This document shows positions 28,301 to 38,511 of a stretch of DNA of 64,000 bases, one piece after another. The notes under the pieces were generated by a model. It made no database searches. It saw only the letters and a program-made list of their open reading frames with translations, and had not been told where the DNA came from. Position numbers and translations under genes: made by a program. How positions within the stretch are numbered: position 1 is the first letter of the stretch; the number at the start of each line of letters is the position of its first letter. Source of the stretch: Amia ocellicauda (lineage: Eukaryota; Chordata; Actinopteri; Amiiformes; Amiidae); contig NC_089864.1 of NCBI RefSeq assembly GCF_036373705.1, forward strand, positions 8,454,001-8,518,000, read 5' to 3'.

Positions 28301-30401
28301 AGCTGTAGCAGAGTAGCTTCATATATAGAGCAGTTCTGTACATATTTGCAGCTTTGAACCAATTACATTACAAGAAAAGTGTTTTACTGTGAGTTTTCAG
28401 TCCGACATCTTGGGTGATAATAATCCCACCCTGTTGCATACAAAGCAATTGTAAAGTGCAGTTGCACGTAACGTTTTCGAGCCAACAAAACGTTATTTTG
28501 TATTACATGTGTATATATCCTATTTAGCTGCAAATGGTAAATATAGGCACACCTCAATGTTTCTGCACTGTGCTTGAACCATACAGGATTACTTTACATA
28601 TTCGATTACTGAGTGTTTTGCCAATTATGAAAAAATAACCCTTGTTGAGCGACTTCTGTATCTCCATCTATGTATCGTGTTAATAAATACGCAAAAGTTT
28701 AAACAAAACAGAACTTTTACAAGATAGGAAATCCCCTCTCACATATAGTGTTATATATAATATAATACATATAATTCACCTTTCAATAAATACTAGAATA
28801 CAAAGAGTCTTGCACTGGAAATAAACTTGAAAATGCACAGAAATTTACATTTTGAAGTGACCTTTGCAAAGTTGTTTGGGATCTGACCATAGCCTAGCCA
28901 TGTAGCCCCTAGCTTGTCTGAGTTGGTGTTTTCCATTTAACAGTGCTCATTAAAACCTGGCTCATAAAAACAGTAGTTCTCTGGAAACAAAATATTTGTT
29001 TGTGTTTGATCCCTCAAGGCAGCTACAACTGTAACCTGTGTTTCCACTATTGCTTCCACCTCTGTTGGAGAATACTGCAACAAAACATAGCAGTGTTTAA
29101 ACCATAGACAAATACTGGACTCCACAGGTACTTTACCGGAGAAAATAGCAATCACCAAAAGAGGACTCTAATTTCCTGAGCCAAGTATACAACAGCTGGC
29201 CAGCTCAAAAGGGGGCTTTCTTTTAGATCTAATGTCTCTCCCAATTCTGACCAATAACAGCATCTCCTCAAGACAACACCTTCCAAAACCACCCATTCAG
29301 AGCACGGAAAAGCTGCAAAAGAATAAAACTTCATACAAGATGCAAACCCTCTGGCGTTTATTCTACCTTTTAAGAAAATCTCCGATATCTCACCTTGTAA
29401 TTTTAGAAACACAGCAGGATATCTTAAAAAACAAGGGTAAAAAACATGTTGAACTTTTCTTAAATCCCAAAATGAACAAAGTCAATGTTTTGCTGTAAGT
29501 ACATGAATATTAGAGACATTTTTAATTTTCTTCTAAATGTGTAATTACTTTAATTCATACCAGCACTATAATTACATATCATACAATTTACAGTGTTGTG
29601 CAGTTATTAAAGGGATATAATGAAGTATAGACTGCAGCAGGAATTACATTGTGAATTATTTTCTTTCTATGTTTACTTCTAAATCCTTTTTGTCTACAAC
29701 ACAGCATAAGAGATAACCATCAGTCTTTGGTATGCAGGGTTTCAAATTTCAAACATAAGGGAGATAGTGGAGAATGTCAATCAGTGGCATCCAAAATCCA
29801 CTATTCCACACACATGAATAGCCTATCAATCACATAGAGCAATGTTTGAGAAAATTGAATTCCACACTTTGAAATGGCTAAATGGATGATTGCAAGACAC
29901 TTTCAATGACACATTCAATCAGGATGGCTACCATCTCCCAATTTCCTAGCTATTATTAGGTTTCGCAGTGACCTGAACATCAGGAACAGCTCTGAGCATG
30001 AATAGGAGCACTTGTAGTTTAATGATCTTAGTTTTATCATGTACAATCACTTGGCTTTGTCGTATACATGGATTTCTAAAGAGAGAAAAAGACAGCACAC
30101 AAAGATATACAGAAATGTTTGACAGTCATTTTGTTTTTCTTTTTAAACACAACATGTGCAATGCAAACATATACAGGGCTCTGGCTGTATGTAAACATGT
30201 TGTGGGGGTCTTAGATTTAGTAACCGCAAGGCTATTAGTTTGTCAGAGGTGTCCTGCTCAAAGAAGGCTGTATTGGGGGTTGGACTTGACTACTGTACTC
30301 ATTTTGCCAAGAATGTGACCATACATTACACTCAGCTCAACAACCCAGGCAGCAAACCTTGAGAAACTGAACAAGAGGTATATGTGTGTGTTTCTTGAGA
30401 G

Positions 30402-30473
<72 letters not shown>

Positions 30474-33400
30474 GGGTATGTGTCAGTGTGTGGTAGGTGG
30501 TTCAATACTCAACATTTTCACAATGCATTCTGTACAACACATTTTCAGTAACACAAATTATGCCTAGTTTTCTCAGGCACCTCAGTTAAAGACAGGGCAT
30601 TCAACAGTGACCTCTTCTGGAGACACTGTGAAAGACTTGCTTCGGTTTCTGTGGACTAGCAGACTACTAAAACATACAAAGACAGAGAAAAAAAAGTGTT
30701 TTATTATTTATTTTCAGATGCAAATCCATAAACACACTTTTTGGATGCCATTTATGAGGGGAAATGTGGTCTCCTTGTGTGAGAGGCAGCACTGTGTGAA
30801 ATGGGGGCAGACCAGTCCGGGCTGAGTTCGGCACAAGTGCAGAAACATCTGTACTGTCACTGTGCACAAGCAAGAACAGCCTGAACATAATGAATTTTTG
30901 CAATTTCAGCCCATGCCTTTGCAGTCCAATAACTGACAGGAGATGAGCCAGCAGCAGCAACTACCTAATTCCTAACTAACTACCTAACTATCCTGCTCTC
31001 TGACATTGAGCTCCACAGCTCCCTATGGTGACCCTCATATGAGCTTTTAGAGAGAACATAACTGTGCCTATTTTACATATTACTATCAGTTATTAGCATC
31101 TTAATAAACATTTCTTACTTCCAGTGCGGATACCTGGAGCAAATACCCATACTCAAATAGTTGAGTATTTTCTCTATTCTGTCCTTATTGTCTTCTTATT
31201 GTATCACACAATAGAAATAAATGGAGGAACATGCTGGGAATACGGTTTGTAGATTCTCCAGCTGAATATAAACAGTACATGTGTGATTGTGTGATGGTCT
31301 GTTTCTAATAAGCAAGTCTAAATAAAATATGTGCTAACCTCGGGATGTTACTCAGCACAGCTCCTGGCCTGTGATAAGGTTTTGCTGTGATCATTTGCAA
31401 GGTATAGTAGGATGGTATTTTTCATATGCTGAGGGGGAAAACAGTACAATGATGTATTAGGTAATACAAATGTTCTTGCTTCACCCAAGATCAAAGCACG
31501 TTTGAAGTCTATTATGTAAATGTACAGCAACTATGTTTTCTTTTGTTCATTCATGTGCGTTTGATGCATGTAGGTTATTGTTCATTTTATATTTTGTACA
31601 TCCTTGTCATAACAGCAGAAGTGTTGTCTTCAGGTATGTAATTACCTCCTTAATTGTTTGAAGATTGTATGGAAATAGAACTACGTGACCCACAGTCAAA
31701 TTATTATTATTTTTTTACTTAGGTACCATTTCCCCCCACTAGTGGGCAGTCACTCCATAGCAAAATGCACATTATTAATTTTTATTTCATGTTAAATTAA
31801 TAGATGTATTGTTAACATCTCTGTGATATCCTGCCTATGTTCTCTGCACATGATATGCTCTTATTTATACACACAATGTTATAGCATTGCTATGATACAA
31901 AATATGTTGCATACAATTTGTTGTCTGGTATCTACATTTGCCACCAGCATTTCCAAAGCTGTATAAATATAATTAAGAAGACACTATTGAATCAACCAGT
32001 TATTATATATTTTATAAAGTCTGCACAGAACAGTATCCAAATCTTGCAATTAACAAAGCTCGGATATTCACCACTCAATATACTGTCCTCATAGGCAAAC
32101 ACAAATACAAATTAACACACACACACATACACACCTATACAGTATTTTGTTAAGTATCACACCTTCCTTGTTTAATGAGACCCACAGAGAAAGGTGACCA
32201 ATCCCCGAAGCCTTCAAGCATGTCAGAACAGCATCAGTCATGTCAGCATCCCCTCAGGTTGAATTATGCCCTGCTGTCCATCCCAGGGCTATTTCATCAG
32301 GCTAAATCATGACATATATATAAATGATATATATAAAGTCACCCCAGATGAGGACACTGCTAAGCAATACAACAAAATCAATAATGATGCTGACGATTAT
32401 TATTCAATACACATATATATTTGAAAGCAAGGCTGATTTGTTTATGTATACTGTATTTTAACAATTTAACTTCTTAAAATAATGTGTGATTGGTGTTTTT
32501 TAACCTCAAAACATCAATTGTTTTTGCTTCAGTGTCATTGAAGTGTTGACCGGCAGCTCACAGAAATCCCCCTGCTTTTCCATAAGAGGCCCCTTGTAGT
32601 AGACTTGCTACACGTGGCCACACAGTTCACAACAGAACCCGTGTAGTGTCCCTCAGGTGGTTTTCATTGCAAATCACCTTGGATGGAGCTTAGAGTCAAC
32701 GGGAGCAGAGTCACAAAAAAGCAGTGGCAGGTCAGGCAGAACGGTTTCATACAAACAGCATCTCTGTTCGTTAACAAGAGGCTTATTCTTTCACTGGAGA
32801 GTGTCAACTTTAGCCCACCGAACCCAATACGCCCTGCACAGGAGCAGCCAGCTGGCACAGGACGCATTCAGGAGTCTGAAGGAGATGGCAAAGATAAGAC
32901 GGCTTCAATGATTACAACAAAAAACATTTGCTCACTTTGTTCTGCGTCCTGAGAGAATGCACATAAAAAACAAAAACATCAACTAACCAGACAGCAGAGA
33001 AGAGCCATGCAATTCATTTGGTATGTTCTACAACTCCCATGGAAGCTTTATTTTCTTTACACCAAAAGTCTTTATTGTTCCATAGATCTTTCTATTGATC
33101 CTGTCATTCTGTTCAGCAAATCTGTTTCAGTTCTGCCCATCTTTCCCGCATTCCTCGCCTGTTGTTGTGCTTTCCCCCCCTTTCATTTCTTTGTTTCTTT
33201 GCATGTTAATTGTGTTGCATAAAGCACGGCTACTCACAAAGAACATACTTACAAAACTGGTGCATCTGAGTATTGTGGGAAAGTGTTATTGGAGTCCTGC
33301 AGGCATGTTTAAGTGCTCTGGGTCCACATTAATTGACTAACAAATTAGCAAATGAATTGGCCTCTTCAAATCTCAACCATCTCCTTTGAAAATGAGAGGA

Positions 33401-33782
33401 GTGTGCAGATGATGTCTTGCACCCATTACAGTCAGGCAAACAGAATGACCCATGAGGGGAAGCAAAGTAATTTCACTACCACACAACAAAGTCAGAAGTG
33501 TTTTGACAAAATCTTATACAAGATGTTATCTTACTAATGCAATTAAATTGTCAGTAGCATATAATTAGGCATGTATTTTCTTATACAATATATAAGATAT
33601 ATGTAATTTATTTCCACCCCCTGACACTAAACAGTTCAAAGAAACATTTAATTGCAGCTTTGCCCAATGTGATACAGAAAATGTGCACTTTTCAAATGAT
33701 TAAATGGATACATGGGTGCTTGGATAACTGATATTGCACATTTATAAAATGGGCTTGTTTTTTAAATATATTCAGCCATTTA
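28301..33782. other. intergenic region between slc26a5 and the transposon cluster
   Basis: AT-rich sequence without exons I can support. It contains a long GA microsatellite (30406-30469) and short AT and CA runs. Small ORFs (up to about 110 codons) show no recognisable protein similarity and are treated as chance. Confidence 0.6.
30406..30469. repeat. (GA)32 microsatellite
   Basis: An uninterrupted GA dinucleotide run of about 64 bp in intergenic DNA. The 'EREREREK'-like ORF across it is an artefact of the repeat. Confidence 0.95.
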
Positions 33783-35003
33783 CACTCACCTAAAGGATTA
33801 TTAGGAACACCTGTTCAATTTCTCATTAATGCAATTATCTAACCAACCAATCACATGGCAGTTGCTTCAATGCATTTAGGGGTGTGGTCCTGGTCAAGAC
33901 AATCTCCTGAACTCCAAACTGAAAGTCTGAATGGGAAAGAAAGGTGATTTAAGCAATTTTGAGCGTGGCATGGTTGTTGGTGCCAGACGGGCCGGTCTGA
34001 GTATTTCACAATCTGCTCAGTTACTGGGATTTTCACGCACAACCATTTCTAGGGTTTACAAAGAATGGTGTGAAAAGGGAAAAACATCCAGTATGCGGCA
34101 GTCCTGTGGGCGAAAATGCCTTGTTGATGCTAGAGGTCAGAGGAGAATGGGCCGACTGATTCAAGCTGATAGAAGAGCAACTTTGACTGAAATTACCACT
34201 CGTTACAACCGAGGTATGCAGCAAAGCATTTGTGAAGCCACAACACGTACAACCTTGAGGCGGATGGGCTACAACAGCAGAAGACCCCACCGGGTACCAC
34301 TCATCTCCACTACAAATAGGAAAAAGAGGCTACAATTTGCACAAGCTCACCAAAATTGGACAGTTGAAGACTGGAAAAATGTTGCCTGGTCTGATGAGTC
34401 TCGATTTCTGTTGAGACATTCAGATGGTAGAGTCAGAATTTGGCGTAAACAGAATGAGAACATGGATCCATCATGCCTTGTTACCACTGTGCAGGCTGGT
34501 GGTGGTGGTGTAATGGTGTGGGGGATGTTTTCTTGGCACACTTTAGGCCCCTTAGTGCCAATTGGGCATCGTTTAAATGCCACGGCCTACCTGAGCATTG
34601 TTTCTGACCATGTCCATCCCTTTATGACCACCATGTACCCATCCTCTGATGGCTACTTCCAGCAGGATAATGCACCATGTCACAAAGGTCGAATCATTTC
34701 AAATTGGTTTCTTGAACATGACAATGAGTTCACTGTACTAAACTGGCCCCCACAGTCACCAGATCTCAACCCAATAGAGCATCTTTGGGATGTGGTGGAA
34801 CGGGAGCTTCGTGCCCTGGATGTGCATCCCACAAATCTCCATCAACTGCAAGATGCTATCCTATCAATATGGGCCAACATTTCTAAAGAATTCTTTCAGC
34901 ACCTTGTTGAATCAATGCCACGTAGAATTAAGGCAGTTCTGAAGGCGAAAGGGGGTCAAACACAGTATTAGTATGGTGTTCCTAATAATCCTTTAGGTGA
35001 GTG
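33783..35003 (+). mobile_element. intact Tc1/mariner transposon, DD36E type (Incomer-like), 1221 bp
   Basis: The element has perfect 29-bp terminal inverted repeats (33783-33811 and 34975-35003, starting CACTCACCTAAAGGATTATT) and is flanked by TA on both sides (33781-33782, 35004-35005), the Tc1/mariner target duplication. It carries one uninterrupted transposase ORF in plus orientation. Ends, duplication and ORF are all intact. A 3' fragment with about 98% identity lies at 1-167, so the family was active fairly recently. It is the first of three Tc1-type elements in 4.1 kb. Confidence 0.95.
33931..34971 (+). CDS. Tc1/mariner transposase with DD36E catalytic spacing, 346 aa, open
   Basis: This enzyme cuts and pastes its own element. 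The N-terminal third carries paired-type helix-turn-helix DNA-binding regions (SISQSAQLLGFSRTTISRVY, about residues 23-42). The catalytic acidic residues are D155 (WSDESRF), D246 (FQQDNAPCHK) and E283 (NPIEHLW). There are 36 residues between the second D and the E, against 34 in classical Tc1/Sleeping Beauty. This matches the DD36E (Incomer) family described in animals. The glycine-rich box (AGGGGVMVWGMFS) is present and the C-terminus is AKGGQTQY. No internal stop or frameshift is seen. Start ATG at 33931 lies 148 bp inside the element. Activity is unproven. Confidence 0.93.
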   Translation: MGKKGDLSNFERGMVVGARRAGLSISQSAQLLGFSRTTISRVYKEWCEKGKTSSMRQSCGRKCLVDARGQRRMGRLIQADRRATLTEITTRYNRGMQQSICEATTRTTLRRMGYNSRRPHRVPLISTTNRKKRLQFAQAHQNWTVEDWKNVAWSDESRFLLRHSDGRVRIWRKQNENMDPSCLVTTVQAGGGGVMVWGMFSWHTLGPLVPIGHRLNATAYLSIVSDHVHPFMTTMYPSSDGYFQQDNAPCHKGRIISNWFLEHDNEFTVLNWPPQSPDLNPIEHLWDVVERELRALDVHPTNLHQLQDAILSIWANISKEFFQHLVESMPRRIKAVLKAKGGQTQY

Positions 35004-36042
35004 TATATTCCATTAAATGGCCTCTGGAGTGCACAATATCTCTGTGATGAGAATCCATTATTTAAAAAGTATAAAATAGTATCACAAGAGCATTGAATGT
35101 CTCATGACCAAGATTAATGTAGTGTAAATATGGGGGGAATTGAAGATTTAGTTCTGGGAGTGTGACCTTGATTTCCTTTAAATATCTTTTCAGGGGCACT
35201 GCATAATTAATCTCTACACCAAGCATGTGAAAGACTCTGTCACAGTGTCATCCACAGGTTGTCATCACTTGGAATATATGCTGTTTCCCCAGGAATATGG
35301 TTATGCTCATCCCATGTGCAGCTCCACTGTGAACCGAGTATATGTGTGTTATCAGGGTCTAGCTCTACCAAAAAGTTAACAAAACTAACTCATTCAGTAG
35401 TTGTCAGGCCAGTTCGCTGAACGACAGCCTGGAGAGATTGCCTCCTTCCTCCCACTTCAGGACATGATATCAGTAAACATTTATTTGTGTCTTAATCAGA
35501 ATGGGCAGTCAATGCATATGTAGCAACTCCTTAACATGTCCTAGTTCCTCTTTGGCTTCAATGACTTGTCTTCCCTGGTTATTGTGAAATGCATTTCCCC
35601 ATGTTGCATGGCCACTTAGCCTTAAAGTGCGTGCATGATGGGTCCTGTATTCTCAAAGTATTTTAGCTTGGTCCATTTGGCTGATGTTGAAATATTGGCC
35701 ATGTAACCGTGAAAGCACAGACTGTAACCTTGCCGTAAATTGTTCAAGTCCTATTTTTAAATTGGGAAAAGTGCAGTGTCTGCATTTGAGTTACTATCTC
35801 TGTGCACACAGGTACAGTGGGGGGAAAAAGTATTTGATCCCCTGCTGATTTTGTACGTTTGCCCACTGACAAAGAAATGATCAGTCTGTAATTTTAATGG
35901 TAGGTGTATTTTAACAGTGAGAGACAGAATAACAACAAAAAAATCCTGAAAAACGCATTTCAAAAAAGTTATAAATTGATTTGCATGTTAATGAGGGAAA
36001 TAAGTATTTGATCCCTTATCAATCAGCAAGATTTCTGGCTCC

Positions 36043-36139
36043 CAGGTGTCTTTTATACAGGTAACGAGCTGAGATTAGGAGCACTCTCTTAAAGGGAGTG
36101 CTCCTAATCTCAGCTCGTTACCTGTATAAAAGACACCTG
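36043..36139. repeat. 44-bp perfect palindrome arms with 9-bp loop inside the Tc1-like element
   Basis: The arms 36043-36086 and 36096-36139 are exact reverse complements (starting CAGGTGTCTTTTATACAGG), separated by 9 bp. The structure is immediately upstream of the transposase start codon (36182). I recall this fold-back as part of this element family in fish generally, so it is probably not a local event. Confidence 0.85.
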
Positions 36140-36181
36140 TCCACAGAAGCAATCAATCAATCAGATTCCAAACTCTCCACC

Positions 36182-36595
36182 ATGGCCAAGACCAAAGAGC
36201 TGTCCAAGGATGTCAGGGACAAGATTGTAGACCTACACAAGGCTGGAATGGGCTACAAGACCATCGCCAAGCAGCTTGGTGAGAAGGTGACAACAGTTGG
36301 TGCGATTATTCGCAAATGGAAGAAACACAAAATAACTGTCAGTCTCACTTGGTCTGGGGCTCCATGCAAGATCTCACCTCGTGGAGTTTCAATGATCATG
36401 AGAACGGTGAGGAATCAGCCCAGAACTACACGGGAGGATCTTGTTAATGATCTCAAGGCAGCTGGGACCATAGTCACCAAGAAAACAATTGGTAACACAC
36501 TACGCCGTGAAGGACTGAAATCCTGCCAATTTCTGGATTTTTTTGTTGTTATTCCGTCTCTCACTGTTAAAATACACCTACCATTAAAATTATAG
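36182..36595 (+). pseudogene. Tc1-like transposase fragment, DNA-binding domain only
   Basis: The reading frame starts [20 protein letters not shown] and covers the two helix-turn-helix subdomains, including [20 protein letters not shown], to about residue 116 (GLKSC). It then reads into the right inverted repeat for about 22 codons. All three catalytic acidic residues are absent, so it could bind its repeats at best but could not catalyse transposition. Sequence style is closer to DD34E Tc1/Sleeping Beauty-type proteins than to the neighbouring DD36E element. Confidence 0.85.
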
Positions 36596-36976
36596 ACTGA
36601 TAATTTCTTTGTCAGTGGGCAAACGTACAAAATCAGCAGGGGATCAAATACTTTTTTCCCCTCACTGTACAACTGTGAAGCTTTGTTGAATATGCAAAAT
36701 TACCCAAGCCAAGAGCTGAAATTAAGAGTTAACAGACTTTTGCAACTAAAAATCACATCCGAAATGACTGATGGATTTCCTCTCTTCATTGCATCTGGAA
36801 GATTAACCTGATATCCAGGGACCAAAATATTCACTCACCACATTTGAATAGTGCAATACTTAAATGGTACAATTCAGTAGGATAGTCATGTTACAATAGA
36901 AGGCTGTAGTGACAATAGAGTACAGCAAAATACATGTGTACGGTATTTATAAAGAAAATACAGATATGTTTTCATT

Positions 36977-37874
36977 GACCGATCAGCCATAACATTATGA
37001 CCAGTGACAGGTGAAGTGAATAACACTGATAATCTCGTTATCATGGCACCTGTCAGTGGGTGGGATATATTAGGCAGAAAGTGAACATTTTGTCCTCAAA
37101 GTTGATGTGTAAGAAGCAGGAAAAATGGGCAAGCGTAAGGATCTGAGCGACTTTGACAAGGGCCAAATTGTGATGGCTAGACGACTGGGTCAGAGCATCT
37201 CCAAAACTGCAGCTCTTGTGGGGTGTTCCCGGTCTGCAGTGGTCAGTACCTATCAAAAGTGGTCCAAGGAAGGAAAAGTGGTGAACCGGCAACGGGGTCA
37301 TGGGCGGCCAAGGCTCATTGATGCACGTGGGGAGCGAAGGCTGGCCTGTGTGGTCCGATCCAACAGACGAGCTACTGTAGCTCAAATGGCTGAAAAAGTG
37401 AATGCTGGTTCTGATAGAAAGGTGTCAGAACACAAAGCGCATCGCAGTTTGTTGCGTATGGGGCTGCGTTGCTGCAGACCAGTCAGGGTGCCCATGCTGA
37501 CCCCTGTCCACTGCCGAAAGCGCCTACAATGGGCACGTGAGCATCAGAACTGGACCACGGAGCAATGGAAGAAGGTGGCCTGGTCTGATGAATCACGAGT
37601 TCAAGGTGTTGACTTGGCCTCCAAATTCCCCAGATCTCAATCCAATCGAGCATCTGTGGGAAGTGCTGGACAAACAAGTCCAAACCATGGAGGCCCCACC
37701 TCGCAACTTACAGGACTTAAAGGATCTGCTGCTAACGTCTTGGTGCCAGATACCACAGCACACCTTCAGAGGTCTAGTGGAGTCCATGCCTCGACGGGTC
37801 AGGGCTGTTTTGGCGGCAAAAGGGGGACCTACACAATATTAGGCAGGTGGTCATAATGTTATGGCTGATCGGTG
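36977..37874 (+). mobile_element. internally deleted Tc1/mariner element, relative of the DD36E copy
   Basis: The termini are inverted repeats: left GACCGATCAGCCATAACATT (36977 on), right reverse complement CACCGATCAGCCATAACATT (from 37874). TA follows the right end (37875-37876); the left flank is TT, so that base has probably mutated. The 898-bp copy holds a transposase broken by an internal deletion. Confidence 0.88.
37125..37842 (+). pseudogene. DD36E-like transposase with central deletion and frameshift
   Basis: The frame from ATG 37125 reads [20 protein letters not shown] and runs to the first catalytic aspartate (WSDESR, about 37587-37598). The centre is then missing. After the junction (near 37596-37602) the remaining C-terminal part continues in a different frame, [20 protein letters not shown] to AKGGPTQY with stop at 37842. 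The second aspartate and the glycine-rich box are deleted. Both ends align well with the intact transposase at 33931-34971, so the two families are sisters. Confidence 0.88.
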
Positions 37875-38119
37875 TATATAAAGTACAAACGTCAGCATGT
37901 TTTGTTTTCCTGCTCAAGCAAACCTCCGAATCGATCTGAATTGAATTTTCTCAGACTGGATTGACAGTACTACCCAAAACCAATTTGAGTGCATAAACGG
38001 TAGGAATCTTTTGAATAGATTCACTCAATCAAATGAATAGTCAGCTAATGAATTAATCACCACCATTTACCATTTACCATTTACCACCACATAAGGAATT
38101 CACTTAAGCTTCCCCTCTA

Positions 38120-38511
38120 ACACAAGCAGGTGTTTCACTGTCTTCCCCGCCCCCGGAAGAACGCGCCACCTGTGATTGGCCACGGCGCCATCAATCACCC
38201 TGGAAGGAGGCGGCCCCACAGTCGAGCCCCGCCAATCAGAGACACAGAAGGCGTTCACCTATCCAGATGCGAATAGAAACATTTTTGCGAGCAAGTTGAG
38301 AGGAAGCGATCAATCAGGAGGGGTGCATGTAGGATGAGGGACGTGATCTCACGCCTCTGCCTTCATCGTTTTACTTATTCTGTTCTTCAGCCTGTCTGTC
38401 CAAAAGGGGAGTAATAGTGGCAGTGAAAACGGGCTCTCTCACCAAGGATCATTGCACCTTGAGGAAGCATCTGAATCTGCAGCTGACTGTCATATCTGTC
38501 TGCTTTAGATC
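38120..38511 (+). promoter_or_regulatory. tspan33 promoter region and 5'UTR
   Basis: A GC-rich stretch (38140-38260) carries two CCAAT boxes (inverted GATTGGCC near 38173, CCAATCAG near 38230), a GC-box-like GGAGGCGGCC near 38206, and an E-box CACCTG near 38166. The tspan33 start codon is about 280 bp downstream in the same exon. No TATA box is evident. Start site not determined. Confidence 0.55.

Larger units (their letters stand above)
35815..36667 (+). mobile_element. internally deleted Tc1-like element with long inverted repeats
   Basis: The left end (ACAGTGGGGGGAAAAAG after a TA at 35813-35814 and one base) and the right end (reverse complement around 36530-36667) form inverted repeats of roughly 135-140 bp, including GTACGTTTGCCCACTGACAA on both sides; TA follows at 36668-36669. 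The 853-bp element keeps the 5' part of a transposase gene and then jumps directly into the right inverted repeat, so the catalytic part is deleted. Confidence 0.88.

Noticed and set aside
30382-30567. ORF rich in alternating Glu-Arg
   Set aside because: It is a direct translation of the GA microsatellite.
36043-36139. Large perfect palindrome as a novel structure
   Set aside because: It belongs to the Tc1-like element around it and, as far as I recall, is a general feature of that family, so it is annotated but not reported as new.
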